A DNA stretch of 64,000 nt from Streptococcus oralis (GCF_021497885.1 NZ_CP046523.1:1874841-1938840); one strand, 5' to 3'. Shown: positions 38,481 through 50,647, counted from the first letter of the stretch. Translations and numbers: made by a program. Notes: generated from the letters alone by a model not told the origin.

Positions 38481-38497
38481 ATTACGCCTTTGTTACA
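38481..38497 (-). promoter_or_regulatory. WalR (VicR) site upstream of pcsB
   Basis: Minus-strand TGTAAC-AAAGG-CGTAAT, one mismatch from TGTWAH-N5-TGTWAH, centred about 32 bases upstream of the -10. Confidence 0.7.
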
Positions 38498-38511
38498 TTT
38501 ATATTTCTTTC

Positions 38512-39006
38512 TTATAGATAAATTTTTTCAAAAATAAATTGAAAAATGACAATCCATAAGAAGTTCAGAATCATTGATGGGACAAGGCTATAGACGATGA
38601 ATATCGGCATGGAATCTACAGTCAGTCCCACGGCAAGAGCCAAAAGATAGCTCCCCATATCAAACAGAAAACTGATCACAATAATGGTCAACATCCTTGT
38701 CCAACGATTTGTCAAAATCACGCTATTGAACTTGTGGAGCGAAGCACCTATCAAGATAAACAAAAGCGTGGCAATTCCAATCAAGTGGAAAAAATAGATA
38801 TCGTAAACCAAACCCACTATAAAACAATAGGCTAGGTAGAGATATTCTGACACTTCGATTGTTTCAAATAAGAGAAATAAAAATAGAAAATGACTGGCTA
38901 AATGAAAGTGGGGGAAAAAGGATCCCACCAATTGTCCAATATGTGCATCAATTAGCACAACAAAAGGGAGTAAAAAGAAAATACCAATTTGTTTTAACAA
39001 TCTCAT
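38512..39006 (-). CDS. mreD: MreD, cell-shape membrane protein
   Basis: Hydrophobic protein of 164 residues with five or so membrane segments, needed with MreC for peripheral wall synthesis in ovococci. Weakly conserved in sequence; identification rests on length, hydrophobicity and position directly after mreC (2-base gap) and before pcsB. Confidence 0.9.
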   Translation of the reverse strand: MRLLKQIGIFFLLPFVVLIDAHIGQLVGSFFPHFHLASHFLFLFLLFETIEVSEYLYLAYCFIVGLVYDIYFFHLIGIATLLFILIGASLHKFNSVILTNRWTRMLTIIVISFLFDMGSYLLALAVGLTVDSMPIFIVYSLVPSMILNFLWIVIFQFIFEKIYL

Positions 39007-39008
39007 TG

Positions 39009-39824
39009 CTAATTCCCCACTAACTCTACCACATGAAGATCTTTGATATCAGCACTTAACTTTACAGTTACCTCTCGTGTTAGATAGTCACTGCTGTGCG
39101 TTGTACCAACAATCTCTCCAACAGGAATATCTTTGACATTAAAGTTTCCTAGCCCACCTGTAGTCACCTTGTCTCCAGCACTGATGTCACTATTACTATT
39201 TAATTGACTGATTTTAAGCAGTTCAGATTCCTTGTCATAACCAACGATAATTCCGTAAATTTCAGTAGAACCATGTTGGATTTTAACAGAGATCTTATCC
39301 GTGTTTTCAGCGTTGGTTAAAAGATTGACAGTTGTTGAATGATCTTCCACCTTTGAAACACTACCAACCAAGCCACCGTTTGCAATGACCAACATATTTT
39401 CAGAAGCTCCTTTTGAACTTCCTACATCAATTGTTAACTCTTGCTTCCAAGATACTGGAGCACGCATAATCACATCTGCTGCTAGGGTTTTTGTAGCCTG
39501 TAATTTTGACTTCATCTCTAGCAACTGACGTAGTTGTTCATTTTCTGTTTTTAAACGTTCTGATTGATTAGATTCTACCTCTAGTTGATAAAGTTGTTTT
39601 TTTAGACTCTCGTTTTCATTGTAAGTCTGCGTCAAATGTCCCAAATCCGATTTGAAAGCATCAAACCATTGAAAGGGTTTTTGAACAATTCTATCTACTA
39701 AGGAAATGCCATCTCCTAGTTTTGTCACAATAGCACTTGAATAGGTTGTCACTAATAGTACAGAAACTGCCAGAACTGTGACAAAAACGATGATTAGATA
39801 TTTTGATTTTTTAAAACGGTTCAT
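39009..39824 (-). CDS. mreC: MreC, rod-shape/peripheral elongation protein
   Basis: 271 residues: one N-terminal membrane span (about 9-31), a coiled coil (about 65-105) and the extracellular beta-barrel MreC domain (ADVIMRAPVSWKQELTIDVG; GLVGSVSKV; VTTGGLG). Scaffolds peripheral peptidoglycan synthesis with MreD, RodZ and PBPs. No MreB is present, as usual in cocci. Confidence 0.95.
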   Translation of the reverse strand: MNRFKKSKYLIIVFVTVLAVSVLLVTTYSSAIVTKLGDGISLVDRIVQKPFQWFDAFKSDLGHLTQTYNENESLKKQLYQLEVESNQSERLKTENEQLRQLLEMKSKLQATKTLAADVIMRAPVSWKQELTIDVGSSKGASENMLVIANGGLVGSVSKVEDHSTTVNLLTNAENTDKISVKIQHGSTEIYGIIVGYDKESELLKISQLNSNSDISAGDKVTTGGLGNFNVKDIPVGEIVGTTHSSDYLTREVTVKLSADIKDLHVVELVGN

Positions 39825-39883
39825 ATTCCTACCTTTTTACTAAAGATCTACTACTGTGATTTTTTATCAATCTTACGAATCCA

Positions 39884-40678
39884 CTAAGATTTTAAGAAAA
39901 ATAAGAGACATCCCAGCACCAGAATCACAAGAATCGCCAGTGTATCCTTTTGACTCCATCTCAACTGTCTATACTGACTTCTACCCTTTCCTCCCTGATA
40001 ACCACGCGCTTCCATGGCTATTGCCAATGAATCTGCACGCTTTAAGCTCGTAGCAAAAAGAGGAATTAAAATCGGAATCATAGCCTTTACTTTTTGAACG
40101 ATGCTTCCCTCACCAAAGTCAACTCCACGAGCTTTCTGAGCATTCATAATTCGCGTCGTGTCATCCATCAAGGTTGGAACAAAACGCAAACTCATTGATA
40201 ACATGAGACCAATTTCATGAACGGGAACTTTCACGCGTTTCAGCGGTGCTAAAAGAGCTTCAACTGCAGCTGCCAGACTCAAAGGCATGGTCGTTAATGT
40301 CAGCAAGGTTGAAAAGAAAATAATCAACACAAAACGACAGAAAATGATTCCAGCTTGTTGCAAAGCATAGTCTGTTATTCTTATAAAAGAAAACTCAAAT
40401 AGAACATTTCCACTTGAAATGAAAAAGAGCTGAAAAAGAGTCGTAAAAGCGATCAAGAAGAACATGGATTTTAATCCCTGAACGAAAAATGAGAGAGAAA
40501 CACCCGACAAAGCGATAAATATACCTGTCGCTACAAATAGAATGAGATTGGTGAGGGGATTATTGGCCCAAAACACAACCAAAATCAGCAGGATCATGGC
40601 AAGCAATTTACTACGAGGATCCAAGCGATGAATGATAGAATCCCCTGGTATATAACGCCCTAAAATCATACTATCCAT
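39884..40678 (-). CDS. ecfT: EcfT, energy-coupling factor transmembrane protein
   Basis: Shared membrane scaffold of group II ECF vitamin transporters. 264 residues with four to five spans and the two coupling-helix motifs near the middle and C-terminus ([38 protein letters not shown], with the Ala-Arg-Gly signature). It overlaps ecfA2 by 8 bases and works with EcfA1/A2 and unlinked S components. Confidence 0.95.
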   Translation of the reverse strand: MDSMILGRYIPGDSIIHRLDPRSKLLAMILLILVVFWANNPLTNLILFVATGIFIALSGVSLSFFVQGLKSMFFLIAFTTLFQLFFISSGNVLFEFSFIRITDYALQQAGIIFCRFVLIIFFSTLLTLTTMPLSLAAAVEALLAPLKRVKVPVHEIGLMLSMSLRFVPTLMDDTTRIMNAQKARGVDFGEGSIVQKVKAMIPILIPLFATSLKRADSLAIAMEARGYQGGKGRSQYRQLRWSQKDTLAILVILVLGCLLFFLKS

Positions 40679-41510
40679 TTAGCGACTCCTTAAACTCCTC
40701 TATCTTGATTGGCAGTTTTTTAAAAGCTACACCTCTATCTGCCAAACGTTTACAAAAAGCAGTAATTTTAGGCACACCTAACTGCACTTTTTCCATAGAG
40801 GCTACATCTTGGAAAACTTCGCTCGGTTTACCACTTTTGACTAAACGCCCCTTTTCCATAACATAGACCTGATCAGCATACTCAGCTACATCATCCATCA
40901 AATGCGTTACCAGAACAATTGTCATTCCAGAAAGGTGAAGTTTTTTAAACAGGGTCATCAATTCTTTTCTGCCCAGAGGATCTAGCCCTGCTGTCGGCTC
41001 ATCCAAAACCAATACAGTTGGCTCCATGGCTAGCATACCCGCTATAGCCACACGTCTCATCTGGCCACCCGAAAGTTCAAAAGGACTGCGCTCAAAGAGT
41101 GACTCATCGATGCCTACCAAGGCTAACTTTTCACGCGCAATTTTCTTGGCCTCTTCCTCAGAAACTCCAAAATTTTGCGGTCCAAATGCAACATCTTTCA
41201 AAACAGTCTCTTCAAAAATCTGATTTTCAGCAAATTGAAACACTAGACCAACCTGCTTTCGAATCTGGCGAATTTCTTTATTGGTTGATGTAGGGGTAAT
41301 GACGGTATCAAAAACTCGAACAGAACCCTTACTTGGTACCAATAAGCCATTTAAAAGCTGTAAAATCGTTGATTTCCCACTACCTGTGTGCCCTACCAAA
41401 GCCGTATAGGAACCATCCTCAATCGTCAAGGAAACATCAGTCAAGGCTGATGAAGATAGGGGAGTCCCCTCTTGATAGGTAAAGCTCACATTTTCTAGAG
41501 TAATTCCCAT
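40671..41510 (-). CDS. ecfA2: EcfA2, ECF transporter ATPase
   Basis: ATPase of 279 residues with P-loop GHTGSGKST near 39-47, signature [13 protein letters not shown] near 146-158, Walker [14 protein letters not shown] and H-loop VTH. The [16 protein letters not shown]-loop is typical of EcfA2. It overlaps ecfA1 by 16 bases. Confidence 0.95.
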   Translation of the reverse strand: MGITLENVSFTYQEGTPLSSSALTDVSLTIEDGSYTALVGHTGSGKSTILQLLNGLLVPSKGSVRVFDTVITPTSTNKEIRQIRKQVGLVFQFAENQIFEETVLKDVAFGPQNFGVSEEEAKKIAREKLALVGIDESLFERSPFELSGGQMRRVAIAGMLAMEPTVLVLDEPTAGLDPLGRKELMTLFKKLHLSGMTIVLVTHLMDDVAEYADQVYVMEKGRLVKSGKPSEVFQDVASMEKVQLGVPKITAFCKRLADRGVAFKKLPIKIEEFKESLNG

Positions 41511-42322
41511 AACTTGTCCTCTAGCTCTCCTTCTGTCAAATAGCCATCCGGCAACTGATAACCAGTCTCTCTCAAAGATTCTCTCAATTGATTAGTAAAA
41601 GGCTCATCTAACCCTATCTGGTCAAGGTCATCCCGAGAAAAAAGTTCTCTTGGGTTGCTGGTTGACTCCACTTGTCCTTTTTTCATGACCAAGACACGAT
41701 CACTCATCGCAACTTCTTCTAAGTCGTGCGTAATGGAGATGACTGTCATCTGGTGATCTTTTCGAATCTCTTGAACAGTCTGAATCAGTTCTCTGCGCCC
41801 CTCGGGATCCAACATGCTGGTAGCCTCGTCCAGAATTAAAATAGCTGGTCTCAGGGCAACAACTCCCGCAATAGCCACACGCTGTTTTTGTCCACCAGAT
41901 AAACGAGCTGGTTCTCTCTTCTTAAAGTCCAGCATCCCTACCAACTCCAAAGATTCAGCCACTCTCTTTTTCATTTCTTCACGAGGAAGTCCCTGATTTT
42001 CTAGGCCAAAGGCAACATCATCTTCAACAGTCGCCCCCACAAATTGGTTATCTGGATTTTGAAAAACCATACCAATTTGACGACGCAAGTCCCAAACGTT
42101 CTCAGAGGACAGCAGTTGGCCATCTATCCAGATTTCTCCAGACTCTGCTTCAAGCAAGCCATCAATCAAACGGATAGTTGTTGATTTTCCACTCCCATTA
42201 TGGCCTACAATCGAAAGCCATTCTCCACGTTTCACGTGAAACGAGACATTATTAACGTCATAATGTTCCTGGTCTTCCTTATAACGAAAAGACAGATCTT
42301 TTACTTCAATAATCGATTTCAT
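41495..42322 (-). CDS. ecfA1: EcfA1, ECF transporter ATPase
   Basis: 275-residue partner of EcfA2: P-loop GHNGSGKST near 40-48, [22 protein letters not shown]-loop region (conserved in EcfA1; shortened here to key residues PDNQFVG and DDVAFG), signature [13 protein letters not shown], Walker [15 protein letters not shown] parS palindrome is embedded in codons for about residues 27-32. It overlaps pgsA by 4 bases. Confidence 0.95.
   Translation of the reverse strand: MKSIIEVKDLSFRYKEDQEHYDVNNVSFHVKRGEWLSIVGHNGSGKSTTIRLIDGLLEAESGEIWIDGQLLSSENVWDLRRQIGMVFQNPDNQFVGATVEDDVAFGLENQGLPREEMKKRVAESLELVGMLDFKKREPARLSGGQKQRVAIAGVVALRPAILILDEATSMLDPEGRRELIQTVQEIRKDHQMTVISITHDLEEVAMSDRVLVMKKGQVESTSNPRELFSRDDLDQIGLDEPFTNQLRESLRETGYQLPDGYLTEGELEDKLWELL
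42228..42243. other. parS-like ParB binding site in ecfA1
   Basis: CGTTTCACGTGAAACG, a perfect 16-base palindrome that matches the parS consensus TGTTTCACGTGAAACA at 14 of 16 positions (all but the outer pair). It lies in coding sequence. parB is in this window. Confidence 0.88.
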
Positions 42323-42864
42323 TTCGAACCAAATGTCCCTTTGAGTACATAAGCGCTACCCTTGAAATAATCATAACCAGAGTAGATAGTGAAAAACAAA
42401 GCTATATAAAGCAACAGTTGCCCAATTAAATTCCAATGTAAGAGCAAAAAGATAATGGCAAACATTTGACTAAAGGTCTTGATTTTCCCTGGCATCGCTG
42501 CTGCTAGAACTGTCCCTCCCGTCTCAACAAGCAACAAACGCAAGCCTGTCACCGCAAGTTCACGACAGATGATAATAGCAACAACCCAAGCTGGAGCCAT
42601 ACCTAACTCAATCAACATGATAAAAGCTGACATAACCAGCAACTTATCGGCCATCGGATCTGCAAACTTTCCAAAGTTGCTGACTACATTCCATTTTCGA
42701 GCAAGATAGCCATCGAGATAATCCGTTATACTAGCAACTGCAAAGATGATTGCTGCCAGAAGGTGACTGCCTTGTGAATGACCCAAAGTCAAAATAAGAA
42801 TAAAGAGAGGTATAAAGAGAATTCTACCAATAGTTAATACATTAGGAATTTGTTCTTTTTTCAT
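42319..42864 (-). CDS. pgsA: Phosphatidylglycerophosphate synthase
   Basis: Makes phosphatidylglycerol phosphate from CDP-diacylglycerol and glycerol-3-phosphate. 181 residues with about four spans and the CDP-alcohol phosphotransferase motif D-G-x2-A-R-x8-G-x3-D-x3-D (DYLDGYLARKWNVVSNFGKF, continuing ADPMADK). ATGA overlap with ecfA1; 10 bases after rodZ. Confidence 0.96.
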   Translation of the reverse strand: MKKEQIPNVLTIGRILFIPLFILILTLGHSQGSHLLAAIIFAVASITDYLDGYLARKWNVVSNFGKFADPMADKLLVMSAFIMLIELGMAPAWVVAIIICRELAVTGLRLLLVETGGTVLAAAMPGKIKTFSQMFAIIFLLLHWNLIGQLLLYIALFFTIYSGYDYFKGSAYVLKGTFGSK

Positions 42865-42874
42865 TGATTTTTCC

Positions 42875-43699
42875 TTAATCTGTAGTAAATGTAAGTGTTA
42901 CAGTTCCAGTCTGAGTCGTCAACTTGGAAGTATCAATCGTTTGATTATCTACAGTCACAGTAACTCCCTTTACCACACCCAAAGTAATCGTTACAGAATC
43001 TTTCGTTGAAACTGTTGTTTTTGCATTTTTATTGTCTGCGGATAGTGTCACACCACCCTCTAGCTCGCTTCCTGAAACACTAACCCAGCTAGTTACATCC
43101 GAAACTGCCAGCTGAACCGTAGCTGTTTCCTTACTCGTTTTATACCGAGCTTCAATGCGGTTCCCTTCACCTGAGACGGTAATAGTTGATTCCGTAGTAG
43201 AAGACGAGCTAGACGTCTGACTACTAGAAGATGAACTAGTTGAAGTTGTTGAACTAGTTGAGCTCACAATACTATAATTAGGCGAAGAAGGACGCGTTGG
43301 TTGAGTCTGGATATAATTCCAAACATAATAAGTCACAAAAATTAAAATCGACAAAGCAAATAGAACGAAATAAAACAAGGGGAGATAAGACGTTTTTTTC
43401 TTATTTGATCGTCTACGACCAGACAAGTCTTCTTCATCAACATCTACCTCTTCGTAGGTAATCATGCTTCCCGAATCATAGGCATCCAAAATAATTCGCT
43501 CGTCCAATTCAACTGCCCAGGCATATTTTCTCAAAAAAGAACGAGCGTAGAAGGTACTAGGGAGTTGATCAAAATCATCTGCCTCCATAGCTTCTAATAA
43601 ATTCATCTGAATATCAGTTTTTGCCTGCAGTTCTTCTATACTCAATCCTTGGTTGATTCTGGCTAGACGCAGAACCTCACCAATTGTTTTTTTTCTCAT
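42875..43699 (-). CDS. rodZ: RodZ-like cell-shape protein
   Basis: 274 residues: an N-terminal HTH_25 cytoplasmic domain (about 1-75: MRKKTIGEVLRLARINQG), a basic stretch, one membrane span (about 106-127), a Ser/Thr-rich linker and a C-terminal DUF4115-like domain. RodZ links cytoplasmic and wall machinery of elongation. I start at 43699, because the upstream ATG at 43708 directly touches the AAGGA ribosome site. Precedes pgsA in the usual Firmicute order. Confidence 0.9.
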   Translation of the reverse strand: MRKKTIGEVLRLARINQGLSIEELQAKTDIQMNLLEAMEADDFDQLPSTFYARSFLRKYAWAVELDERIILDAYDSGSMITYEEVDVDEEDLSGRRRSNKKKTSYLPLFYFVLFALSILIFVTYYVWNYIQTQPTRPSSPNYSIVSSTSSTTSTSSSSSSQTSSSSSTTESTITVSGEGNRIEARYKTSKETATVQLAVSDVTSWVSVSGSELEGGVTLSADNKNAKTTVSTKDSVTITLGVVKGVTVTVDNQTIDTSKLTTQTGTVTLTFTTD

Positions 43700-43735
43700 A
43701 CTTAGCATTCCTTCTTTCTAGGGTTACTTAATCTT

Positions 43736-45019
43736 TTAAGCTGGAAAGATTGTAAAATCAACTAGATCACCATCATCTATCAAACGATGACCAGCTTCTA
43801 AAACATCTTCCAAAGTAATTTCTTGTAAAATTTTTGGTAAATCAAAAATAGTTTCTCCTCTGTCGACTGGTTCATACTGTGTCGCAATAAACTCCAAGGA
43901 GTTCATACTACTAAAAAATTCCCCAAACATCTCACTCTTAACAATATCGAGATGTTCCTCTGTAAGATCTGAATCTTTCGTAAAGTTGCGAATAGCCTTT
44001 CGAAATTGATGCGACAACGAAACAGGTTCTTTCGTTTCCATCGTCAACATCACAAAATGAAAGCGACTGTTGACTTCAACCTCAAGTGACAATGACGCAT
44101 CTAACTTCCCATTCTCATATAACTTTTGAAATCGCTCAGAAGTCCAACCAAACATCATCGTAAACAATAATTTTAGCAAAATATTATAACGGTAGCAATC
44201 TTCTGCTGCCACCTCACCTGCTCCCCTAATTCCAACAGCAAGTTTTGGTGAAGAGACTTCCATCCGAAGGCTATCTGTTTCTTTGACAGCTTGTAAAGTA
44301 AGCTTCTCCTTCCTTACTACCATGTCTTCCAAGTTTCTAAGTTTCTTTTGTGAAAAATACTTCTCAACCGTATCTACATCAAAATTGCCAACTAAAAACA
44401 AAGACATATTGACAGGTTTGTAAAAGGCTGTAAAGTTATCTTTTAAGTCATTTAGCTGGATATTGTTAATTGATTTTTCGCTTCCAACAATATCTGCTGC
44501 CAGAGGAGTATTGGGATAAAGATTTGCTAAGGTTGCAAAAAACAGACGCGAATCTGGATCGTCTTGGTACATCTCACGTTCCTGTTGGATAATTTCCCTC
44601 TCTCGCTCAACTGAATCTTCTGTAAAATGAGCAACTGTTACCAATTCTTCAAGCAAATCCAAATTTTCTGATAAATGATCTATTGTCGAAAACAAATAAC
44701 TCGTCTTTGTAAAACTTGTAAAAGCATTGCTATCAGCTCCCAAGCGTGTAAAAGACTCCATAATATCTTCAGCATTTTCTCTCTCAAATAGTTTATGTTC
44801 AAGAAAATGTGCAATTCCAGCTGGATAACACTGTAAACCTTTTTTAGATAGTGTAAAGCTTGTGTCTACTGATCCAAATCGAACTGTTACAACTCCGTAA
44901 ACTTCATTAAATTGTTTCTTAGGAAGGAGAGACACTGTCAATCCATTTGATAGACGAGTCTGATAAACCGTCTCCTTTACGGCAGGATAGTATTTTTCTT
45001 CAAAGGTAACTGGTATCAT
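43736..45019 (-). CDS. ymfH: YmfH-like M16 peptidase (catalytic partner)
   Basis: 427-residue M16 metallopeptidase with the inverted zinc motif HxxEH (HFLEH near 71-75) and the downstream glutamate region. Family members in Firmicutes come as pairs with YmfF. Substrate unknown here. It follows ymfF with an ATGA overlap, so the two are translated together, probably as a heterodimer (inference). Confidence 0.9.
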   Translation of the reverse strand: MIPVTFEEKYYPAVKETVYQTRLSNGLTVSLLPKKQFNEVYGVVTVRFGSVDTSFTLSKKGLQCYPAGIAHFLEHKLFERENAEDIMESFTRLGADSNAFTSFTKTSYLFSTIDHLSENLDLLEELVTVAHFTEDSVEREREIIQQEREMYQDDPDSRLFFATLANLYPNTPLAADIVGSEKSINNIQLNDLKDNFTAFYKPVNMSLFLVGNFDVDTVEKYFSQKKLRNLEDMVVRKEKLTLQAVKETDSLRMEVSSPKLAVGIRGAGEVAAEDCYRYNILLKLLFTMMFGWTSERFQKLYENGKLDASLSLEVEVNSRFHFVMLTMETKEPVSLSHQFRKAIRNFTKDSDLTEEHLDIVKSEMFGEFFSSMNSLEFIATQYEPVDRGETIFDLPKILQEITLEDVLEAGHRLIDDGDLVDFTIFPA

Positions 45020-46266
45020 TCTATTCCTTCCATAAAGTATATCGCTTGTAACCGAACACTATTTGCTGCTTTGCAGATAGCTTCTTTATCAACTTGATTT
45101 AATTTTTCAATCCAATTGTCAAAATCTGATGTAGATTTCCCTAACAAACTATTCAAGTAAACTCGCTCGATTAGTGAGCTCTGACTATCTTGCGCAAGCA
45201 ATAAGGTTCTGCGAATCATCTCCTTAGTCTGTTCAATCTCCAAATCTGTAAAATTACCTTTCTTTAGTTCAAGTAATTGATGATTCATCAATTTTCTGGC
45301 TTGATTGCGCTTTTCCCGATCAATGCCAGCATACATCCTCAATTGACCACTAAATAAATCCAATTGACTGGAGATAGTGTAGGCTAGACCAGCATTTTCC
45401 CGAACATTTGTAAAAAGCTTAGAGTGAGCAAAACCACCTAACAGACCATTCATTACTACCATGGCTAAATGATGCTTGTCTCCATAGCTCGTAGAACAAT
45501 GGTAAGCCAATTCCAAAACGGATTGGCCCACATTCTTACGAATCATTCCTTCCCGAAGGACATTTGAATATGGTTGTTGGTACTGAGGCTTGACATCGAT
45601 TTGACGCCCTGTAAAGGAGAATGATCTCAACCACTCCTCCACTTCAACTTCATTAAAATCACCTAAGAAAAAGAAATCAATCCGATCTTTGTTGAGAGCA
45701 TCTTGAAAGCAAGTGTAGCTACTTCCCGGAGACTCATTTGAAATGCGATTTCGTAAATCACTATATCTCAATTGAAGACGTTCATCATGAAAGAACAAGT
45801 TATCCAATTCCTTATGAGCAAAATAAAATGAATCATCCATATCAGTAGCCAAACTAGCCAATAACTGTTTTCTTTCAATTTCAAATAAGGCTGGCTCAAA
45901 AGCACCATCTTGAGCTAAGGGGGAAAATAAAGTCTGTTTCACCAATTCAAATATTTGAGAAGTCAAGACATTCTTTTTACTTAAAAAATCATCCCTCACA
46001 TAGGTAAATGTTAGGTCAAGAATATGTACCTGTCCCCTACGATAAGCACTCGTAGAAATATCTGTTCCATATAAACTTGCCAAGTATCTGCGAAAAGCTT
46101 GAGATGTTGGGTGAGCTTTATTGGCAGTTTCCAACATACTTGCACTTAACATGCGTCCTGCTATTGTCTCAAGAGATAAGGAAGCAGTAAAACGAATAGT
46201 GATTTTATTTGTTTTAAACTTTTTGGATTGAACAAAATGTGCTGAAATTCCAGGCACCAACTCCAT
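45016..46266 (-). CDS. ymfF: YmfF-like M16 peptidase homologue (non-catalytic)
   Basis: 416-residue M16-fold protein without the HxxEH zinc motif, as expected of the inactive half of the pair. The GLAYTISSQLDLFSGQL segment near 296-312 matches the conserved C-terminal M16 motif. First gene of the run that continues through ymfH, rodZ and pgsA. Confidence 0.88.
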   Translation of the reverse strand: MELVPGISAHFVQSKKFKTNKITIRFTASLSLETIAGRMLSASMLETANKAHPTSQAFRRYLASLYGTDISTSAYRRGQVHILDLTFTYVRDDFLSKKNVLTSQIFELVKQTLFSPLAQDGAFEPALFEIERKQLLASLATDMDDSFYFAHKELDNLFFHDERLQLRYSDLRNRISNESPGSSYTCFQDALNKDRIDFFFLGDFNEVEVEEWLRSFSFTGRQIDVKPQYQQPYSNVLREGMIRKNVGQSVLELAYHCSTSYGDKHHLAMVVMNGLLGGFAHSKLFTNVRENAGLAYTISSQLDLFSGQLRMYAGIDREKRNQARKLMNHQLLELKKGNFTDLEIEQTKEMIRRTLLLAQDSQSSLIERVYLNSLLGKSTSDFDNWIEKLNQVDKEAICKAANSVRLQAIYFMEGIE

Positions 46267-46400
46267 ACCTTACCTCCTTACATATAGAGTTCTATTATAC
46301 CACGAAAATCAAAATTTTTCTTGTTCTCTTTATAGCTTTCAAAAGTAAAATCGTTTTCATTTTGACTGACTTTCCTTCAGTTATTTCAGGGAAAATATGG

Positions 46401-46406
46401 TATAAT
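46401..46406 (+). promoter_or_regulatory. Extended -10 promoter of yaaA-recF
   Basis: TATAAT preceded by TGG, with no clear -35. The ribosome site GAGGTG precedes the ATG at 46427. A cre-like sequence (TAAAATCGTTTTCA, 46346-46359) lies upstream. Confidence 0.7.
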
Positions 46407-46426
46407 ACCTTAGATTGAGGTGAATT

Positions 46427-46795
46427 ATGGAATACAAATTATTTGAAGAATTTATTACGCTCCAAGCCCTCCTAAAAGAGCTTGAAATTATACAAAGCGG
46501 CGGTGCTATCAAATCCTTTTTAATGGAGCATCAAGTTTACTTTAATGGTGAATTAGAAAGTAGACGTGGGAAAAAAATCCGTATTGGAGATACGATTGAT
46601 ATCCCTGATTTAAAAATTGATATCACCTTGACACAACCAAGTTTAAAAGAGCAAGAAGAATACCAAGCAGATAAGATTGAAAAAGAGCGGATTGCTAAAC
46701 TTGTCAAAGAGATGAACAAGGGTGTAAAGAAAGAAAAACAAAAAACTACTTCATCACCTAAAGCCAAACAAGCTCCACGTTTTCCAGGAAGATAA
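46427..46795 (+). CDS. yaaA: YaaA-type S4-domain RNA-binding protein
   Basis: 122 residues: an S4-like RNA-binding domain ([20 protein letters not shown] to [19 protein letters not shown]) and a Lys/Glu-rich basic tail. Homologues sit directly before recF near the origin in Firmicutes. Function unclear. Two bases separate it from recF. Confidence 0.9.
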   Translation: MEYKLFEEFITLQALLKELEIIQSGGAIKSFLMEHQVYFNGELESRRGKKIRIGDTIDIPDLKIDITLTQPSLKEQEEYQADKIEKERIAKLVKEMNKGVKKEKQKTTSSPKAKQAPRFPGR

Positions 46796-46797
46796 CT

Positions 46798-47895
46798 ATG
46801 TGGCTTCAACATTTAACAATTAAGACCTTTCGAAATTACAAAGAGGCAAAAATTGATTTTAATCCAAAACTAAACGTCTTTTTAGGCCAAAATGCGCAAG
46901 GAAAGACCAATATTCTAGAAGCAATCTATTTCTTGGCCTTAACACGCAGTCATCGTACTCGAACAGATAGAAATCTTATTCATTTTGATGAAGAACAACT
47001 CCATCTTTCTGGCTTGCTACAGAAAAAAACAGGTTCTATACCTCTAGAAATTGATTTAACACCAAAAGGGCGTGTGACTAAAGTCAATCACTTAAAACAA
47101 GCTCGCCTCTCAGACTACATCGGACATATGAATGTGGTTCTCTTCGCACCTGAAGATCTCCAGTTAATTAAAGGAGCGCCCTCCGTTCGTCGAAAATTTA
47201 TAGACATCGAACTGGGACAAATTAAACCAATCTACTTGTCAGACCTGTCAAACTACAACCATATACTCAAGCAGAGAAACACTTACCTAAAATCCAGTCA
47301 AAAGATTGACGAAACATTTCTGTCAGTCTTAGATGATCAGTTAGTAGAGTATGGTTGTCGCGTTATAAAGCATCGAATAAAATTCATTAAAGATTTAGAG
47401 AAATTTGGTCAAAAAAAACACTTAGAAATCTCAAATCAATTAGAAGAGTTGTCAATATCTTATCAATCATCTGTCAACTTTACTAATGAAGAACTGTTAA
47501 TGGATTCTTTTAAAACGGCTTTAGAAAAAAGTAGATCAAGAGATTTATATAAAAAGAATACTGGTGTCGGCCCTCATCGAGATGACATTACTTTCTATAT
47601 CAATGGTATAGATGCTAGTTTTGGAAGTCAAGGTCAACATCGTAGTCTTGTACTCTCTATAAAATTAGCAGAAATAGAGTTAATGGAAAGTATTACCAAC
47701 GAGTCTCCGATACTACTACTTGACGATGTTATGAGCGAACTTGACAACACTAGACAACTAAAATTATTAGAAACGATTTCACAATCTATCCAAACCTTTA
47801 TCACAACAACAAGTTTAGACCACTTGCAAAATTTGCCAGAAAATCTTAGTATCTTCAATATCCAAAGTGGTAAAGTATCTGTAAACCCAAATTGA
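46798..47895 (+). CDS. recF: RecF recombination mediator
   Basis: 365-residue SMC-like ATPase that loads RecA at single-strand gaps with RecO and RecR. It has P-loop [12 protein letters not shown] near 31-42, signature [16 protein letters not shown], and Walker [14 protein letters not shown]. No Shine-Dalgarno is obvious, so translation is likely coupled to yaaA. Convergent with guaB. Confidence 0.96.
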   Translation: MWLQHLTIKTFRNYKEAKIDFNPKLNVFLGQNAQGKTNILEAIYFLALTRSHRTRTDRNLIHFDEEQLHLSGLLQKKTGSIPLEIDLTPKGRVTKVNHLKQARLSDYIGHMNVVLFAPEDLQLIKGAPSVRRKFIDIELGQIKPIYLSDLSNYNHILKQRNTYLKSSQKIDETFLSVLDDQLVEYGCRVIKHRIKFIKDLEKFGQKKHLEISNQLEELSISYQSSVNFTNEELLMDSFKTALEKSRSRDLYKKNTGVGPHRDDITFYINGIDASFGSQGQHRSLVLSIKLAEIELMESITNESPILLLDDVMSELDNTRQLKLLETISQSIQTFITTTSLDHLQNLPENLSIFNIQSGKVSVNPN

Positions 47896-47908
47896 CAACT
47901 TTGTAAAC

Positions 47909-47942
47909 AAAAAGAACTCCTGAAATTCAGGAGTTCTTTTTT
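47909..47942. terminator. Bidirectional terminator between recF and guaB
   Basis: Stem AAGAACTCCTGA / TCAGGAGTTCTT with a short loop, A run before and T run after, serving both convergent genes. Confidence 0.92.
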
Positions 47943-47947
47943 ACTTC

Positions 47948-49477
<1,530 letters not shown>

Positions 49478-49479
49478 CT

Positions 49480-49507
49480 ATCATACCATTCTATGAAAAT
49501 TTGTCAA
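49480..49507 (-). promoter_or_regulatory. guaB promoter
   Basis: Minus-strand TTGACA (49502-49507), 16-base spacer ending TGG, TATGAT (49480-49485). No purine riboswitch is visible in the leader. Confidence 0.75.
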
Positions 49508-49525
49508 TTATATTTATAACAGAAA

Positions 49526-49568
49526 ACATAAAAAACTATCCCTGTGATTCTATGGAAGAGATAGTTTT
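49526..49568 (-). terminator. trpS terminator
   Basis: Stem AAAACTATC / GATAGTTTT (49532-49540 with 49560-49568) with a partly paired interior, then TTTTTT on the minus strand. Confidence 0.75.
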
Positions 49569-49587
49569 ACGATTCATATTTTATCTA

Positions 49588-50613
49588 TTATTTAAAATAA
49601 TTTAGTCCCATTGCTCCCTTAACTTCAGATAGAGTTTGCCCTGCAACCTCACGAGCTTTTTCACTACCTTTTTGAAGCATATTATACACTTCACCCATAT
49701 CCTTAGCAAATTCGATACGGCGCTCACGAATAGGACCAAGTTCGCGTTCGAGTATTTCAAGTAGATAACGCTTCGTCTTCACATCGCCAAGACCACCACG
49801 TTGATAGTGTTCTTTCATCTCTGCAATGTCTTGAGCATCTTCTGGGCGACCAAAAACATGTAGATAATGGAAAACCATATTCCCTTCAATCTTACCTGGA
49901 TCCTCGACTCGAATATGGTTCGGATCAGTATACATGCTCATGACTTTTTTACGCAAGGTATCCGCATCATCAGCTAGATAAATACCATTATTAAGGGATT
50001 TAGACATCTTGGCATTTCCATCTAAACCAGGCAAACGTCCTGCTCTCTCATTTTCTGGATAAATACCTTCTGGTTCCACCAAAACATCACAGTTATATGC
50101 GTTGTTAAAAGAACGAACAATTTCACGAGTCTGTTCAATCATTGGTTTTTGGTCTGTTCCTACAGGAACATAATTAGCCTTAAAGGCTGTGATATCAGCT
50201 GCTTGCGCAATTGGATAAACCAAAAATCCTGTCGGAATACTTTCTCCAAATCCTTTCTGAGCAATCTCTGTTTTTACTGTCGGATTCCGTTCCAAACGAG
50301 CTAGTGAAACCAAATTCATATAGTACATAGATAATTCAGCCAACTCTGGAATTTGACTTTGAATAAAGATAGTTGATTTACTTGGATCCAATCCAACTGC
50401 TAAATAATCCAAGGCAACATTCCCAATCGATTCTACAATCGTTTGAGGATCTTTGGCGTGATCTGTCAATGCTTGTTGGTCCGCCAAAAAAACAAACATG
50501 TCATACTTGTCTTCTTCCTGCAGTAATACTCTATTTTTAAGACTCCCAACATAATGTCCAATATGCAGTTTTCCTGTTGGGCGATCTCCTGTTAAAATAA
50601 TAGGTTTCGTCAT
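49588..50613 (-). CDS. trpS: Tryptophanyl-tRNA synthetase
   Basis: Class I aminoacyl-tRNA synthetase of 341 residues charging tRNA-Trp. The HIGH motif is LHIGH near 17-21 and the KMSKS motif is AKMSKSLNN near 200. Monocistronic, with an extended -10 promoter. No T-box leader is present. Confidence 0.97.
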   Translation of the reverse strand: MTKPIILTGDRPTGKLHIGHYVGSLKNRVLLQEEDKYDMFVFLADQQALTDHAKDPQTIVESIGNVALDYLAVGLDPSKSTIFIQSQIPELAELSMYYMNLVSLARLERNPTVKTEIAQKGFGESIPTGFLVYPIAQAADITAFKANYVPVGTDQKPMIEQTREIVRSFNNAYNCDVLVEPEGIYPENERAGRLPGLDGNAKMSKSLNNGIYLADDADTLRKKVMSMYTDPNHIRVEDPGKIEGNMVFHYLHVFGRPEDAQDIAEMKEHYQRGGLGDVKTKRYLLEILERELGPIRERRIEFAKDMGEVYNMLQKGSEKAREVAGQTLSEVKGAMGLNYFK

Positions 50614-50641
50614 TTTTTTCTCCTTCGAAATGGTCTCTTCA

Positions 50642-50647
50642 ATTATA
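50642..50647 (-). promoter_or_regulatory. Extended -10 promoter of trpS
   Basis: Minus-strand TATAAT preceded by TGC, 28 bases from the ATG, with an AAGGAG ribosome site. Confidence 0.7.

Noticed and set aside
46346..46359. Cre-like sequence TAAAATCGTTTTCA between ymfF and yaaA
   Set aside because: One mismatch from consensus, but it is about 40 bases upstream of the -10 in an AT-rich region and has no clear functional placement; mentioned only under the promoter.
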